DNA of 64,000 nucleotides from Chryseobacterium cucumeris (lineage in GTDB: Bacteria; Bacteroidota; Bacteroidia; Flavobacteriales; Weeksellaceae): contig NZ_LUVZ01000023.1 of NCBI RefSeq assembly GCF_001593385.1, positions 547,596-611,595 on the forward strand, written 5' to 3'. Positions within the stretch are counted from its first letter, which is position 1; each line of letters begins with the position of its first letter. The translations under genes were made by a program, and so were the position numbers. Positions 38,742 through 47,504 of this stretch are shown in pieces. Under the pieces are notes generated by a model. The model saw only the letters and a program-made list of their open reading frames with translations. It was not told where the DNA came from and did not search any database.

Positions 38742-39556
38742 AAACCAATATTAACAGCCTGTTGGAGATCAGTGTCGTTTTTGATCAGCGAATGTCTGGA
38801 TGCAGAAGGGGTAATGCCAGTGAATTTTTTAAACTCTTTGATAAAATGAGCCTGATCATAATATCCGCAGTGGTAAGCTATCGTTGTGAGTGATTCCGGG
38901 GTGTTGAGAACCATTGGCAGACTTTTGTTAAATCTTGTTACTGAAGCAAAAGAAGAAGGGCTTATGCCCATATTCGTAAGGTAAAGTTTTTGAATATATC
39001 TTTCCGATAGCCCTGAGCTTTGTGTTATAACAGGCAAATTCAATACATTCTGATTCATGAAAAGCTGCTGATTAAGCGCGTGGAGGATGGCCACTTTTTT
39101 AAGATGAGATTCATTTTTTTTCAGCTTTTGAAGAAAATACTTTTCTAAAACATTTATTTTTGAACAAAGATCCCCTGTATCCATAATGCGGTCATACAAA
39201 TTTCTGTTTTCACTCCCCGTTACATCATACATATCAGTGGCATAGTTCGTGAATTCTGAAAGAGGGTCAGAAAAAAATAAAGTAGCGGCATGCGGAAATA
39301 TCCTCGCAATAAGCACCGAAGTCCCTTTCGCTGCACTAAGCCGGGTGGGAAGTGTGAGATGTCCCAATAATTCTATATCGGGAGTGTTTTTGTGTTGGCC
39401 ATTGATAACAGTAGCGGCAAAACCACCGGAAATATTGATAATGAGATCTATATATCCACTCGGATAAAATACTTCATCTCTGAGATCCTTATCAATGGTA
39501 ACAACGGTGTAACTTTTTATATAAGGTGCAAGGCTGGCGGATGGTGAAATCTGCAT
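38738..39556 (-). CDS. AraC-family transcriptional regulator
   Basis: A 272-residue regulator. The N-terminal part (ASLAPYIKSYTVV and FYPSGYIDLIINISGG) is the sensor domain seen in DUF6597-type AraC proteins; the C-terminal part has the AraC double HTH with LTTIAYHCGYYDQAHFIKEF and the family ending KFTGITPSASR. It is convergent with the SnoaL-like gene and separate from other genes, so its targets are not evident. Confidence 0.87.
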   Translation of the reverse strand: MQISPSASLAPYIKSYTVVTIDKDLRDEVFYPSGYIDLIINISGGFAATVINGQHKNTPDIELLGHLTLPTRLSAAKGTSVLIARIFPHAATLFFSDPLSEFTNYATDMYDVTGSENRNLYDRIMDTGDLCSKINVLEKYFLQKLKKNESHLKKVAILHALNQQLFMNQNVLNLPVITQSSGLSERYIQKLYLTNMGISPSSFASVTRFNKSLPMVLNTPESLTTIAYHCGYYDQAHFIKEFKKFTGITPSASRHSLIKNDTDLQQAVNIGF

Positions 39557-39706
39557 AACGGTTAATCAGATTAATTCGTTGACGATTAGCTTGTTCTAAG
39601 TTAGGAATAAATACGATATGAAGAGAAAAGATCAACCTGGAAATTAAATTTCCATAATAAAACTTATCGTAATTTTTGTAACGGAGGTTTTGAAAAACCT
39701 ATTCCG

Positions 39707-39714
39707 TATTTTTG
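39707..39714 (+). promoter_or_regulatory. Candidate -7 promoter box
   Basis: TATTTTTG matches TAnnTTTG, 36 bases before the ATG at 39751. It lies inside a small inverted repeat (CCGTA...TACGG). A TTTG box with ideal spacing is missing. Confidence 0.4.
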
Positions 39715-39750
39715 TACGGAATTAAGCGGCTAAACTGTTTATTCCAATAT

Positions 39751-40449
39751 ATGAGCAATATGTTTTCTGATCATCATCAGGTAGGTGTGGTTTCTTCTTT
39801 TTCTGAACTTGTAAATACCCGTTTTCAGGGCGTTATGAATGCCATTTGCTGGCACAGGAATTTAGTGGGTGACTTTAAAGAAATTGTCACAAAGCTTCTG
39901 CTGAAAGATAATATTACGGAAGTTTCCAGTGAAGATCTTTTAGCATTGGAATTGTCAGAAGAGGGGAGTATGGCGAGAGAAATTATTTTAAATGACCTGC
40001 AGTTATTAACAGATTTCGGCGCATCTCCCGTCCTTAATTTGCTTAAATGTTATGAACGCGATGAGGAGCTCGGTTTTATTTCAACAGATGTGTACTCCTA
40101 TCATGTCGACCGTTCACCTGTCGGGACGGATACTTTTCTTTGTACTTATCACGGGACGGCAAGTGATATCATAGCTAATGATCAGGTGGAACAGAAAATT
40201 TTAATTCCTGAAATCCGGGAACAGCTCAGAAAATTACATGACGGTACTGAAGATGAATTTGAAGACTTCCTGAAAGAGTATTTCTTTGATCTTCATTATC
40301 AGCCTAAGCCTCATGCAGAACCTGTCAATTTAGGGGTTGGTCATCTTTGGCGCATTGCAGTAGATCATCCTGATCAGGAAGCATTGCCTTGTGTTCACAG
40401 AGCACCTGTCGAAAATGATGGAGAGTATAGACTGCTGTTGATCTGTTAA
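39751..40449 (+). CDS. DUF1826-like protein of unknown function
   Basis: A 232-residue soluble protein from the ATG at 39751; the frame continues upstream only with non-ATG starts and through the promoter box. The C-terminal half has FLCTYHGTASDII, a HRAPV segment and the end YRLLLIC, which reminds me of DUF1826 proteins (a conserved His-rich domain of unknown function). An earlier segment, ICWHRNLVGDF, may hold a further His. No signal peptide or membrane helix. The neighbours do not suggest a job. Confidence 0.6.
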   Translation: MSNMFSDHHQVGVVSSFSELVNTRFQGVMNAICWHRNLVGDFKEIVTKLLLKDNITEVSSEDLLALELSEEGSMAREIILNDLQLLTDFGASPVLNLLKCYERDEELGFISTDVYSYHVDRSPVGTDTFLCTYHGTASDIIANDQVEQKILIPEIREQLRKLHDGTEDEFEDFLKEYFFDLHYQPKPHAEPVNLGVGHLWRIAVDHPDQEALPCVHRAPVENDGEYRLLLIC

Positions 40450-40476
40450 CTGATCTGTTATATCTTCAACGATACA

Positions 40477-40511
40477 AAAATCCAATATCAGAAAGATGTT
40501 GGATTTTTTTT
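40477..40511 (+). terminator. Rho-independent terminator
   Basis: AAATCCAATATC pairs with GATGTTGGATTT and runs into a T-tract, about 28 bases after the DUF1826-like stop codon. Confidence 0.75.
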
Positions 40512-40687
40512 ATGATTAATCATAAAGTCGTGCTTTTAATTGTTTTAAATATTAAAAATAACAGGCAGTAAATCAGTTGATTGAATTATTTTTTTTAATC
40601 CCAAGCAAGGATATGGAAATTCTGTATTTATATAGATGAGTACTCAATACAATATTTTTTAATCAAAATAATAAATTCAAAATCAAA

Positions 40688-41278
40688 ATGAAAAAATTCA
40701 ATCATGTAAAATTGATATCAATGCTTGTGGTCTTACTGGCTATTCCTTTTGTTCTGGCAAGCTGCAGTAATGATGATGATGCTCCAAAACCTAACCCTGT
40801 GACGATCAGTTTTGATGATCTTAACGGTGAATACACTGGAAAAGCTGGGATATCCCAGGGAACTGTGAACGGAGAAACGGCGGTTGCTTTTTCGGCCAAG
40901 AAAAACCTGATTTCCTATTCGGAATTTCCTATGAAAGAGGTTATTTACTCAGTAATTTCTGATCCTGCGAAAGCTAATCAGGCCTTAACAGCCATCGGAA
41001 AAATAAAATATGACCTGGATTATACTGCGGTTCTATATCAGTATAAAAAGGAGATAGAACTTAATCTTCTTCCTAAAGAATTAACTGTTCAGGTTCCTGT
41101 GGATGGAGTAAGCAAGAAAGTGGTCATAACATTTACGGCTTCCAAAAAAGGGTTGTTTACCAAGCAGAACACACAAAATATGAATTTTGAACTGCTTGCA
41201 AGTAAAATAACCGTTGAAGGAACGGCTGTCAATCCTTTCAATCCTATAAAATATAATTTTCAAATGCTGAAGAAATAG
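40688..41278 (+). CDS. DUF4840-like lipoprotein
   Basis: A 196-residue lipoprotein: hydrophobic signal, then the lipobox LASC, and an acidic CSNDDD stretch of the kind that sends flavobacterial lipoproteins to the surface. The rest is beta-rich, with the segment FDDLNGEYTGKAGI at the mature N-terminus and FNPIKYNFQMLKK at the end, as in DUF4840 proteins of Bacteroidota. The function is unknown. It stands alone between two terminators. Confidence 0.75.
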   Translation: MKKFNHVKLISMLVVLLAIPFVLASCSNDDDAPKPNPVTISFDDLNGEYTGKAGISQGTVNGETAVAFSAKKNLISYSEFPMKEVIYSVISDPAKANQALTAIGKIKYDLDYTAVLYQYKKEIELNLLPKELTVQVPVDGVSKKVVITFTASKKGLFTKQNTQNMNFELLASKITVEGTAVNPFNPIKYNFQMLKK

Positions 41279-41296
41279 ATGCAGTGAGAATATTGT

Positions 41297-41330
41297 ACAG
41301 ATGCACTTAGACAAGTGCATCTGTTTTTAT
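41297..41330 (+). terminator. Rho-independent terminator
   Basis: A perfect 12-base stem, ACAGATGCACTT with AAGTGCATCTGT, four-base loop, then TTTTATTTTA. It closes the DUF4840-like gene. Confidence 0.88.
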
Positions 41331-41343
41331 TTTACCTTCTTGA

Positions 41344-42603
41344 TTACCATTTGATTTTTATTTTGGGAACTACTTTTTTTATTTCTTTGGCTACATTAGT
41401 TCCCGCTTTTCCCAGTTCGTTGCTTATGTTTCTGACCACTTTTACCGCTTCATGATTTTTCCCGGGGCCATATTGTAAATCATGCACGGTAGTATTCCAT
41501 GTTTTGACGATATCGTTATTAGGACCAAACTGACCTTTTAAAGCGTCTCCAATTTGATTTAGTCCTTTAACGATCGTATTATTTTTTCCGAAACATCCAT
41601 TATCACCGCCAACTCCGTTTGTTAGACATTTATTTAATTCACGATAGGTTAACTGGCCGCCCGCACATCCTGCAAATGCATACGGCTGTCCTCCGGTGCT
41701 TACCGCGCACTCAACGGCTATCTGGGCTTCTGTATTCAGATTAAGTTTACTTGCTCCATAACACACGGCAGTTCCCATAAAAGATATTTCGCCACTGTTG
41801 GCCTGATCTTTAAAGCAGGAAACTAATTGCTTGAGTTCAGGATCGTTTACTTTATCAGCAAAACAAAGGGGATACATTTCATAATTGCCGCCATATTCTT
41901 TATAGCACTTCAACATATCCTGAGTAATCTGCTTTTCTTTTGAACCGCCTAAAATACTCAGCATACAAAGACTCTGTTCCTCCATGGTTGCCGAGTTTTT
42001 GGCACATTTATAAATTTCAAGTTCTTTCTGTCCTGCCATATTCGTTACCATACAGTCCCCGAATTTCATCTGATTTAATGATCCGTCAAAATTCAAAGAA
42101 TTTTTATAACAGTCCACGGCATTCTGCTCACTGGTCATCATGACATCCCCATAAGGTTTTTGCTCGTCAATAATCTGGGTAGGTAGCGGTCTTAGTCCTT
42201 CAGCGGTTTCAATTCCTATTTGATTATCATACGTAGGTTTTGGCAGATACATAACTGGCGGAGGAGGAACAGGAATATTGGAATAACCCACGACGCGGTA
42301 TCCATATCTGTAATCCAGCTCTATAATGTTTTTATTGAAATCCAGGAAAAAAGCCTTTTGATAGGGAACAGCAGACGGTAAGCGCAGATAATTAATTCCG
42401 GTCTGATCATATACGGCCTGGCCGGCATTTCCCGGATTGCCATCCTGAACAATTACGCCCGTATTATACATCGTAAAAGACTGACCATAAGTAGTCAAAA
42501 ACATCTGCCCGATAGGATAAACCTGTGCCAACAGGAAGGAACAGAAGCTCATCAGTGAAATCAGTACACTTAAAATTGATAGTTTTTTAATAATTGCGTT
42601 CAT
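41344..42603 (-). CDS. Secreted protein with six Cys-pair repeats
   Basis: A 419-residue protein that I do not recognise. It has a signal peptide ending near FLLAQ, an N-terminal beta-like region with a Pro-rich hinge (VPPPPVMYLP), and then from about residue 165 to 345 six consecutive repeats of a helix with a Cys near its start and a Cys 13-20 residues on (for instance DCYKNS...GDCMV, KCAKNS...LCML, KCYKEY...LCFA). The tail is Lys-rich (IKKVVPKIKIKW). The spacing suggests six small disulphide-linked helical hairpins outside the cytoplasm. It is a single gene with no partner in view. Confidence 0.7.
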   Translation of the reverse strand: MNAIIKKLSILSVLISLMSFCSFLLAQVYPIGQMFLTTYGQSFTMYNTGVIVQDGNPGNAGQAVYDQTGINYLRLPSAVPYQKAFFLDFNKNIIELDYRYGYRVVGYSNIPVPPPPVMYLPKPTYDNQIGIETAEGLRPLPTQIIDEQKPYGDVMMTSEQNAVDCYKNSLNFDGSLNQMKFGDCMVTNMAGQKELEIYKCAKNSATMEEQSLCMLSILGGSKEKQITQDMLKCYKEYGGNYEMYPLCFADKVNDPELKQLVSCFKDQANSGEISFMGTAVCYGASKLNLNTEAQIAVECAVSTGGQPYAFAGCAGGQLTYRELNKCLTNGVGGDNGCFGKNNTIVKGLNQIGDALKGQFGPNNDIVKTWNTTVHDLQYGPGKNHEAVKVVRNISNELGKAGTNVAKEIKKVVPKIKIKW

Positions 42604-42775
42604 GATACTTATTTTTGATAAAGGTACCCCCGCAGACCAATATCAAAACATTACCCTTTTTCGCTATTTTTTTTAAGTTGAAGAGGTAGTCAATTTCTGA
42701 ACGATATAAAAAGTGTTAATAATTCGATTTTGAAGTGAAATTTTATGTATTTAAATTTGTAAGAAACCATATTGC

Positions 42776-44035
42776 ATGAATACTGTAAAACTCGGAGATG
42801 AATTTGAAGACAAATCTTACAACATTATTGAACAAGCATTAAAAAATAATGACTTAGGACTTATACCAAAATATTGTAAAATTTACCGAAAGAAGCCTTA
42901 TTATTCTTTTAGAAGAAAAGCAGATATTATTTTTGATTTAGCTATTGAGGTCACTCCTCCAAAAGCAAAGAATCCTACCTTATTATATTTGATTGAATGT
43001 AAAAACTATACAAGTGCAGTACCTGTTAGTGATGTCGCCACATTTGCTGAATATATAAGTCAAATAGAAGGCTTTGCAATAAAAGGAGTTTTTGTTTCTA
43101 ATAATCGTCTACAAAGTGGAGCGTTAGAAACTGTTAAATCCTACGGTATGATGTTGATTGAAGTAAATGATAGTGAATACAATATCCTTTTACATAGAAC
43201 TGATAATCTGAAGAATCAAAATGAAAAAGATATTGAACTGGATGAAAAAATCAGAAAAACCATCGAAAATGCACTACTACCGAAAAAAATAGAAGGATTA
43301 AAACAATTTTCAGCGCAGCAAATACAAAATATAGCAAACACATTTCTGAATGAATTTGATAGTTCTATCTTGGCAGGTGCATATAAATTAGATTTAAAAC
43401 AACTAACCACTTATTTAGAGAAGAAATATCAACTCAAAGTAGAATATGTTAATCTTTTAAATAATGATGGAACAAAATTGTTGGGTTATTTTGATTCAAA
43501 AAGCAATAAAATTTTAATCGATTATACAATAGTGGGTACAGAGCGTTTCCCATTCACTCTGGCACATGAAATTGCTCATTTCGTTTTACACAGAAATCTT
43601 AAGATGAATCAAACTGTTTATAATAATTTTAAAGATTCAGTGCATAATATCTTTACTCAGCAATATGAATTGAAAAATGATAAGAATTGGATTGAATGGC
43701 AGGCTAATAGTTTTGCATCTGCAATTTTAATGCCTCATACTTCAATATTAGCAAGACTAATAGAAGTGCAAAGAAGAATGGGAGTTAGTAGAAATCAAGG
43801 TACAATTTATGTTGACCATCAAGAACAAAATAGAAAAGATTTTCACACTTATATAAACTATTTATCCAATTATTTTGGAACGAGCAAACAAAGTGTTGAA
43901 TACAGATTAAAATCATTAAGCATTATAAAAATGCCCAAAGATGTTAAAATTAATTATGCAAGTGAACAAGAAAGGATAAGGCAAGAATCTATTAGAAGAG
44001 CAAATGAATTTATGAGTCGAAACTTCTATGATTAA
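42776..44035 (+). CDS. Restriction-nuclease-like domain fused to ImmA/IrrE metallopeptidase
   Basis: A 419-residue protein of two parts. Residues 1-140 resemble the Mrr/REase PD-(D/E)xK fold: ADIIFD (Asp50 and Asp54), then LIECKNY with Glu74 and Lys76, and a following Gln-containing helix. Residues about 200-400 are an ImmA/IrrE-type zinc peptidase: TLAHEIAHFVLH (residues about 262-273) and a later WIEWQANSFASAIL with the third metal ligand. ImmA-type enzymes cleave HTH repressors and antitoxins on a signal. The fusion suggests that a nucleic-acid-binding or cutting module is coupled to a peptidase. A small membrane-protein gene follows after 12 bases, possibly in the same operon. A stress or phage-sensing role is inferred. 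Confidence 0.75.
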   Translation: MNTVKLGDEFEDKSYNIIEQALKNNDLGLIPKYCKIYRKKPYYSFRRKADIIFDLAIEVTPPKAKNPTLLYLIECKNYTSAVPVSDVATFAEYISQIEGFAIKGVFVSNNRLQSGALETVKSYGMMLIEVNDSEYNILLHRTDNLKNQNEKDIELDEKIRKTIENALLPKKIEGLKQFSAQQIQNIANTFLNEFDSSILAGAYKLDLKQLTTYLEKKYQLKVEYVNLLNNDGTKLLGYFDSKSNKILIDYTIVGTERFPFTLAHEIAHFVLHRNLKMNQTVYNNFKDSVHNIFTQQYELKNDKNWIEWQANSFASAILMPHTSILARLIEVQRRMGVSRNQGTIYVDHQEQNRKDFHTYINYLSNYFGTSKQSVEYRLKSLSIIKMPKDVKINYASEQERIRQESIRRANEFMSRNFYD

Positions 44036-44047
44036 AATAATTTTTGT

Positions 44048-44422
44048 ATGAATACAATTTTACAGATAATACTTCTTACCGTTATATTTTCAAATTCAAT
44101 ATTTTTAATGTTGGGAAAAAATATATCGTCCTTTAAAATATTTAAATTAAGTTGGATTATCGCATTAATAGATATTTTAGTAATCTTATTCTTTTTTGAA
44201 CTAAAGCAATCTATTATCCTTTATATTACCTTTACATCAATTATAGTTGTATTTACTTTAGGGCTAAGAAGTTTTGTAAATAGTTATAGTACTAATACGT
44301 TGCAAAATCATGATAATAAAAAACGACTTGTCAATTTCTTCGCCTATTTTTTACTCTTCTTTTTAGTGATGCTTACAATTGGCGTTATGAAAAATCTTTT
44401 ATTTGATACACCTTTAGAATAA
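44048..44422 (+). CDS. Small four-helix membrane protein
   Basis: A 124-residue protein, 12 bases after the peptidase fusion and on the same strand. It consists mainly of four hydrophobic segments (about residues 3-22, 32-50, 55-75 and 93-115). No family is recognised. Tight linkage suggests joint function with the peptidase, perhaps as effector or sensor in the membrane. Confidence 0.65.
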   Translation: MNTILQIILLTVIFSNSIFLMLGKNISSFKIFKLSWIIALIDILVILFFFELKQSIILYITFTSIIVVFTLGLRSFVNSYSTNTLQNHDNKKRLVNFFAYFLLFFLVMLTIGVMKNLLFDTPLE

Positions 44423-44514
44423 ATGATTTAAAATTATAAAATATTTGTTTTGCAAAACAAAGTCAGTAGACTTCGGAAAGCGTGAGTTATGTGTGGATAG
44501 ACTTAAATAAATTT

Positions 44515-44543
44515 AAAAAACAGCCTTGAAAGGGCTGTTTTTA
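44515..44543 (+). terminator. Rho-independent terminator
   Basis: AAAACAGCC pairs with GGCTGTTTT, then a T-run. A near copy with the same arms lies at 47073-47100. Confidence 0.8.
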
Positions 44544-44652
44544 TGTTTTTGGATTTGAATTTTTTGATTGTGATAGAGGAAATTGGATCTACTTTCGATA
44601 ACGGAAATAGTATTACAAGAATAACAAAAAGAAAAAATTAGTCTTTACTTTA

Positions 44653-44899
44653 ATGTTGGTAGTATCAACGCTTTATTTTTGCACAAGAAACGGGAAAAGA
44701 CAAAAAATGTGATTTACCAGCAAACTGTCTAGAACCTACGCCAGATAAGAAAATCCAATCTTTTTTGAAAAAAGTCGATGCAACTATTGAAGACCTTAGA
44801 AAACATGTTGCACTAGATAATGACTGCAACGAAAGTGATGTTTTTATACATTTCAGAACAGAAAGCAAATGGGATTTACGATTTATGTACAAATGGTAA
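44653..44899 (+). pseudogene. Frameshifted remnant of a small secreted protein
   Basis: The ATG at 44653 opens a signal-peptide-like frame (MLVVSTLYF) that would continue after a run of five Ts as AQETGKDKKCDLPANC if one T were removed, and then read open through VDATIEDLRKHV and FIHFRTESKWDLRF to a stop at 44897. As it stands the frame shifts in the T-run and stops soon. A lost gene of about 80 residues is the simplest reading. Confidence 0.5.
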
Positions 44900-44968
44900 G
44901 CTTATGAAGTATAAAAGGATGGGATCTGTGTTTATGAAAAATAACCAAACCCCTTTTGATGTACCAAA

Positions 44969-45148
44969 ATGATGTTACATATACCACAATTAAAATTTAA
45001 ACCGTACGGCATTTGGGATGATGTCTCATTTGTTTCGATACTGTTCGCGTATTTCATTTTGTATATCGGTTGCGCATATTACCTCATGAGATCTTTAAAA
45101 CTCACCATAAATGCAGTCCAAAAGTATTTCAAAAAAGGGAAATGCTAA
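44969..45148 (+). CDS. Very small single-helix membrane protein
   Basis: A 59-codon frame, MMLHIPQLKFKPYG... with one hydrophobic segment (VSILFAYFILYIGCAYYL) and a basic end (KYFKKGKC). Too short for family assignment. It sits among decayed genes and may be a fragment itself. Confidence 0.4.
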   Translation: MMLHIPQLKFKPYGIWDDVSFVSILFAYFILYIGCAYYLMRSLKLTINAVQKYFKKGKC

Positions 45149-45258
45149 ATAGCTCAAAACCTTTTTTTAATACGACATGTTTTGAAGTTGATGCAAAATA
45201 TATTTGTAACAGTTAAGACGAGAAAATTTGCTTCAATAAATCTTTTTAATGTGAAAAA

Positions 45259-45289
45259 TTTGTCTCGAATAGTTTAATTTTTAAATTTG
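45259..45289 (+). promoter_or_regulatory. Consensus Bacteroidota promoter
   Basis: TTTG at 45259-45262, a 19-base spacer, and TAAATTTG at 45282-45289: a full match to TTTG / TAnnTTTG. Transcription should start near 45296 and run through a structured leader to the small-lipoprotein genes. Confidence 0.7.
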
Positions 45290-45311
45290 CAAAAAAACAA
45301 AAATGATGAAA

Positions 45312-45358
45312 CTCTTAAATTTAAGAGCAGATAATTTCGAGCTTGGTAATTATCTGCT
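45312..45358 (+). promoter_or_regulatory. Structured 5' leader: palindrome plus hairpin
   Basis: CTCTTAAATTTAAGAG (45312-45327) is a 16-base perfect palindrome. It overlaps the left arm of an 11-base perfect stem, AGCAGATAATT (45326-45336) with AATTATCTGCT (45348-45358). Both lie just downstream of the promoter. They could be an operator and a mRNA stem, or alternative folds. The remaining 100 bases to the gene at 45460 show nothing else. Confidence 0.45.
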
Positions 45359-45459
45359 AAAAAAGCATACATGCTACAAATTGTAATAATATCATTAACA
45401 ATAAAAATCTATTTGTCGTTGTATGTAAAGTACAAATGAGATAAAATTATTTTGAACAA

Positions 45460-45889
45460 ATGAAAAATTTAAATCTATTTAAAATAGCTATTTTCAGCCT
45501 ATTAGCTTTTACAACCTCCTGTCGTGAAGAACTTACCGACACATCATCTGATAAAACTAATATAATTGATCAAGCGGCTGTAAAAAATGGAAGATTATAT
45601 TTTCCAAACAAAGAATCATTATCCGCTACTTACAAAAACCTAAAAAAAGAGAACCTTGAATCAGTTCAAAATTTTATTGACGAGAAAGGAATTGAGTCTT
45701 TAGTTCCAGTCATTACTCAAAAAAATGAAAATAAAGTTATTTCTGAATTAAAATCTAGGAACGGGGAATGGACTTGATGTAACAAGCTATAAGTGGAATT
45801 TTTCAAAACCTGATGCTGTAGCAGTTAGTATGTATGGAATAGCCAAGAAAAATGGAGCTTGGCATGGAGTAAAACTTAACGCTAATTAA
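45460..45889 (+). pseudogene. Decayed small lipoprotein gene
   Basis: The first part (105 codons) is a normal lipoprotein start, MKNLNLFKIAIFSLLAFTTSC, and breaks off in a stop at 45775-45777. In the next frame from about 45768 the text continues plausibly, GLDVTSYKWNFSKPDAV and YGIAKKNGAWHGVKLNAN, up to a stop at 45887. The overall layout resembles flavobacterial lipoproteins that are much longer, so I read this as an internal deletion with frameshift. The N-terminal 105 residues may still be made. Confidence 0.6.
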
Positions 45890-45893
45890 AATT

Positions 45894-46247
45894 ATGAAAT
45901 ATTTTTTTCTTGTATTTTTCCTTGCAATTACCTCTTGTATTTCAGATGAGAATTTAAGGTTACAATCGAACTCTAAATATCAAGGGAATTACATCGGAAA
46001 CTTTAAGGGAGATTTATCTGGCGAAATAAAATTTAACGTATCTGATACAGGTAACATGGAAGGAACGATATATTATACTACTTCCAATATTTCTGAAAGT
46101 ATATCAGGATATGTAATGATTAGTGGTAAATTTGATGCAACTACAAAAGCTGGATTAAGTTTTTCAGGATATTTAAATGATAAATCAATGAATGGTAAAT
46201 GGACAAAAGGTAATCTCACTGGGAATTATGAATTTTATAAAAAATAA
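45894..46247 (+). CDS. Small lipoprotein
   Basis: A 117-residue protein with the lipobox ITSC and a beta-rich mature part (YQGNYIGNFKGDLSGEIKF, then SGYVMISGKFDATTKAG and GKWTKGNLTGNYEF). The alternating glycine-bounded strands suggest a small lipocalin-like or calycin-like barrel, but no family is assigned. It starts four bases after the decayed lipoprotein gene and ends one base before the next gene. Confidence 0.6.
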   Translation: MKYFFLVFFLAITSCISDENLRLQSNSKYQGNYIGNFKGDLSGEIKFNVSDTGNMEGTIYYTTSNISESISGYVMISGKFDATTKAGLSFSGYLNDKSMNGKWTKGNLTGNYEFYKK

Positions 46248-46248
46248 T

Positions 46249-46800
46249 ATGATGAAAAAAATATTTCTAATTTTATTAGTATTTACTGTAACCCTAATGT
46301 ATTCGCAAGAAAAATCATCAATAAAAAAATCATTCTTTGGAGTTCAAGCTGGACTTTTTGGTGCAAATGTCTATAATGAAGTCAATCTTTCTGAATAATT
46401 TACACTTAGAAGTGAGATCGATTTGAATGCGGGGATTTGGGGAGGAGATTTGTACTCTAAAACAGGTTTTGCATTAGCACCTGCTTTGTCCGTAACTCCC
46501 AAATGGTACTACAATATTAATCAAAGGCATAATAAAAGCAAGAATACTAAGTATAATTCCGCAAACTATCTTTCTGCAAAACTTGGATTCGTTCCTGATT
46601 GGTTTGTTATTTCAAATGTTGATGGAATAGAAGTAAATCCAATGATTTCATTGATTCCTACATGGGGATTAAGAAGAAATTTTGCAAAAAATTTCAATTA
46701 TGAACTTCAATTAGGATTAGGAGTGGGTAAAATTTTAAAATCTGACTATTCACTTCAGGTAGTTCCTAATTTAAGTTTTAGGATTGGGTATGATTTTTAA
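46249..46800 (+). pseudogene. Outer-membrane beta-barrel-like gene with in-frame stop
   Basis: The frame starts MMKKIFLILLVFTVTLMYSQ (signal peptide), runs through KKSFFGVQAGLFGANVYNEVNLSE, meets a TAA at 46396-46398, and continues in the same frame as FTLRSEIDLNAGIWGGD to VVPNLSFRIGYDF with the terminal aromatic typical of outer-membrane barrels. A single CAA or GAA to TAA change would explain the stop. Read through, it would be a 183-residue porin-like small barrel protein. Confidence 0.7.
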
Positions 46801-46810
46801 AATCAATATA

Positions 46811-46843
46811 AAAAGACAGGCTTTAATTAGTCTGTCTTTTTTA
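46811..46843 (+). terminator. Rho-independent terminator
   Basis: AAAAGACAG and CTGTCTTTT arms followed by Ts, about 10 bases after the barrel-like gene. Confidence 0.75.
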
Positions 46844-47504
46844 TAGAAATTAATCCTTTAAAGTTTTAAATACAACTAGGTTGCAAGTCATAATATTGAC
46901 TATATTATTTAATTCAAATAAATATGCCACTCTATCTCTCTATTTGGATCCCATTTCATCTATTATGTTGAGATTTGAGATATACACCGCTCCGCAAAGT
47001 CTCCTGACTTTGAGTCAGTAATAAAGCTCCAAACTTCGGAAATTTCAAACGAAGGACTTCAATAAACAAAAAAAAACAGCCTAAAAAAGGCTGTTTTATA
47101 TTTTGAATTTAAAATTCTTAAAATATGATAAAGAAGGTTGGATCTACTTCCCGATACAGCATCTATAGAAGTCTTTATTGATGGTGGTTTATACCATACA
47201 AGGTGTACAAAAGTGGTACAAGATAAAGATGCTGCAACATCTTTTTTTTCTACTTTTCCGCACGCATCTCATCACAGTAAATGATTGTAAACCAATACTT
47301 TAAAATACTTCACGATAAATTTAAAAATACATTTGTACTACTTTTGTCCACCTCCAACCTTATAAAATATTGAAAATTAAATAATTAACAATTCCCGACT
47401 GCAACGGTGATATTTTATATATTTCGCCAGTACACCTCAATTTTCATCAATTTTAGAAAAAAATAAGTTCAGAATTTCAACAAATTATAGCTCAGTTTTT
47501 ATAT
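46844..47504. other. Gene-free region with copied terminator block
   Basis: No credible gene. At 47073-47100 an AAAACAGCC / GGCTGTTTT terminator is followed after about 40 bases by TTGGATCTACTTcCcGAT; the same pair of elements, in the same order, is seen at 44515-44615. The rest is low-complexity AT-rich DNA that may be decayed coding sequence. Confidence 0.5.

Noticed and set aside
45460..46800. Toxin/immunity or bacteriocin operon
   Set aside because: The small secreted proteins are lipoproteins and a barrel-like protein, two of them broken; no leader with a double-glycine motif or transporter is present.
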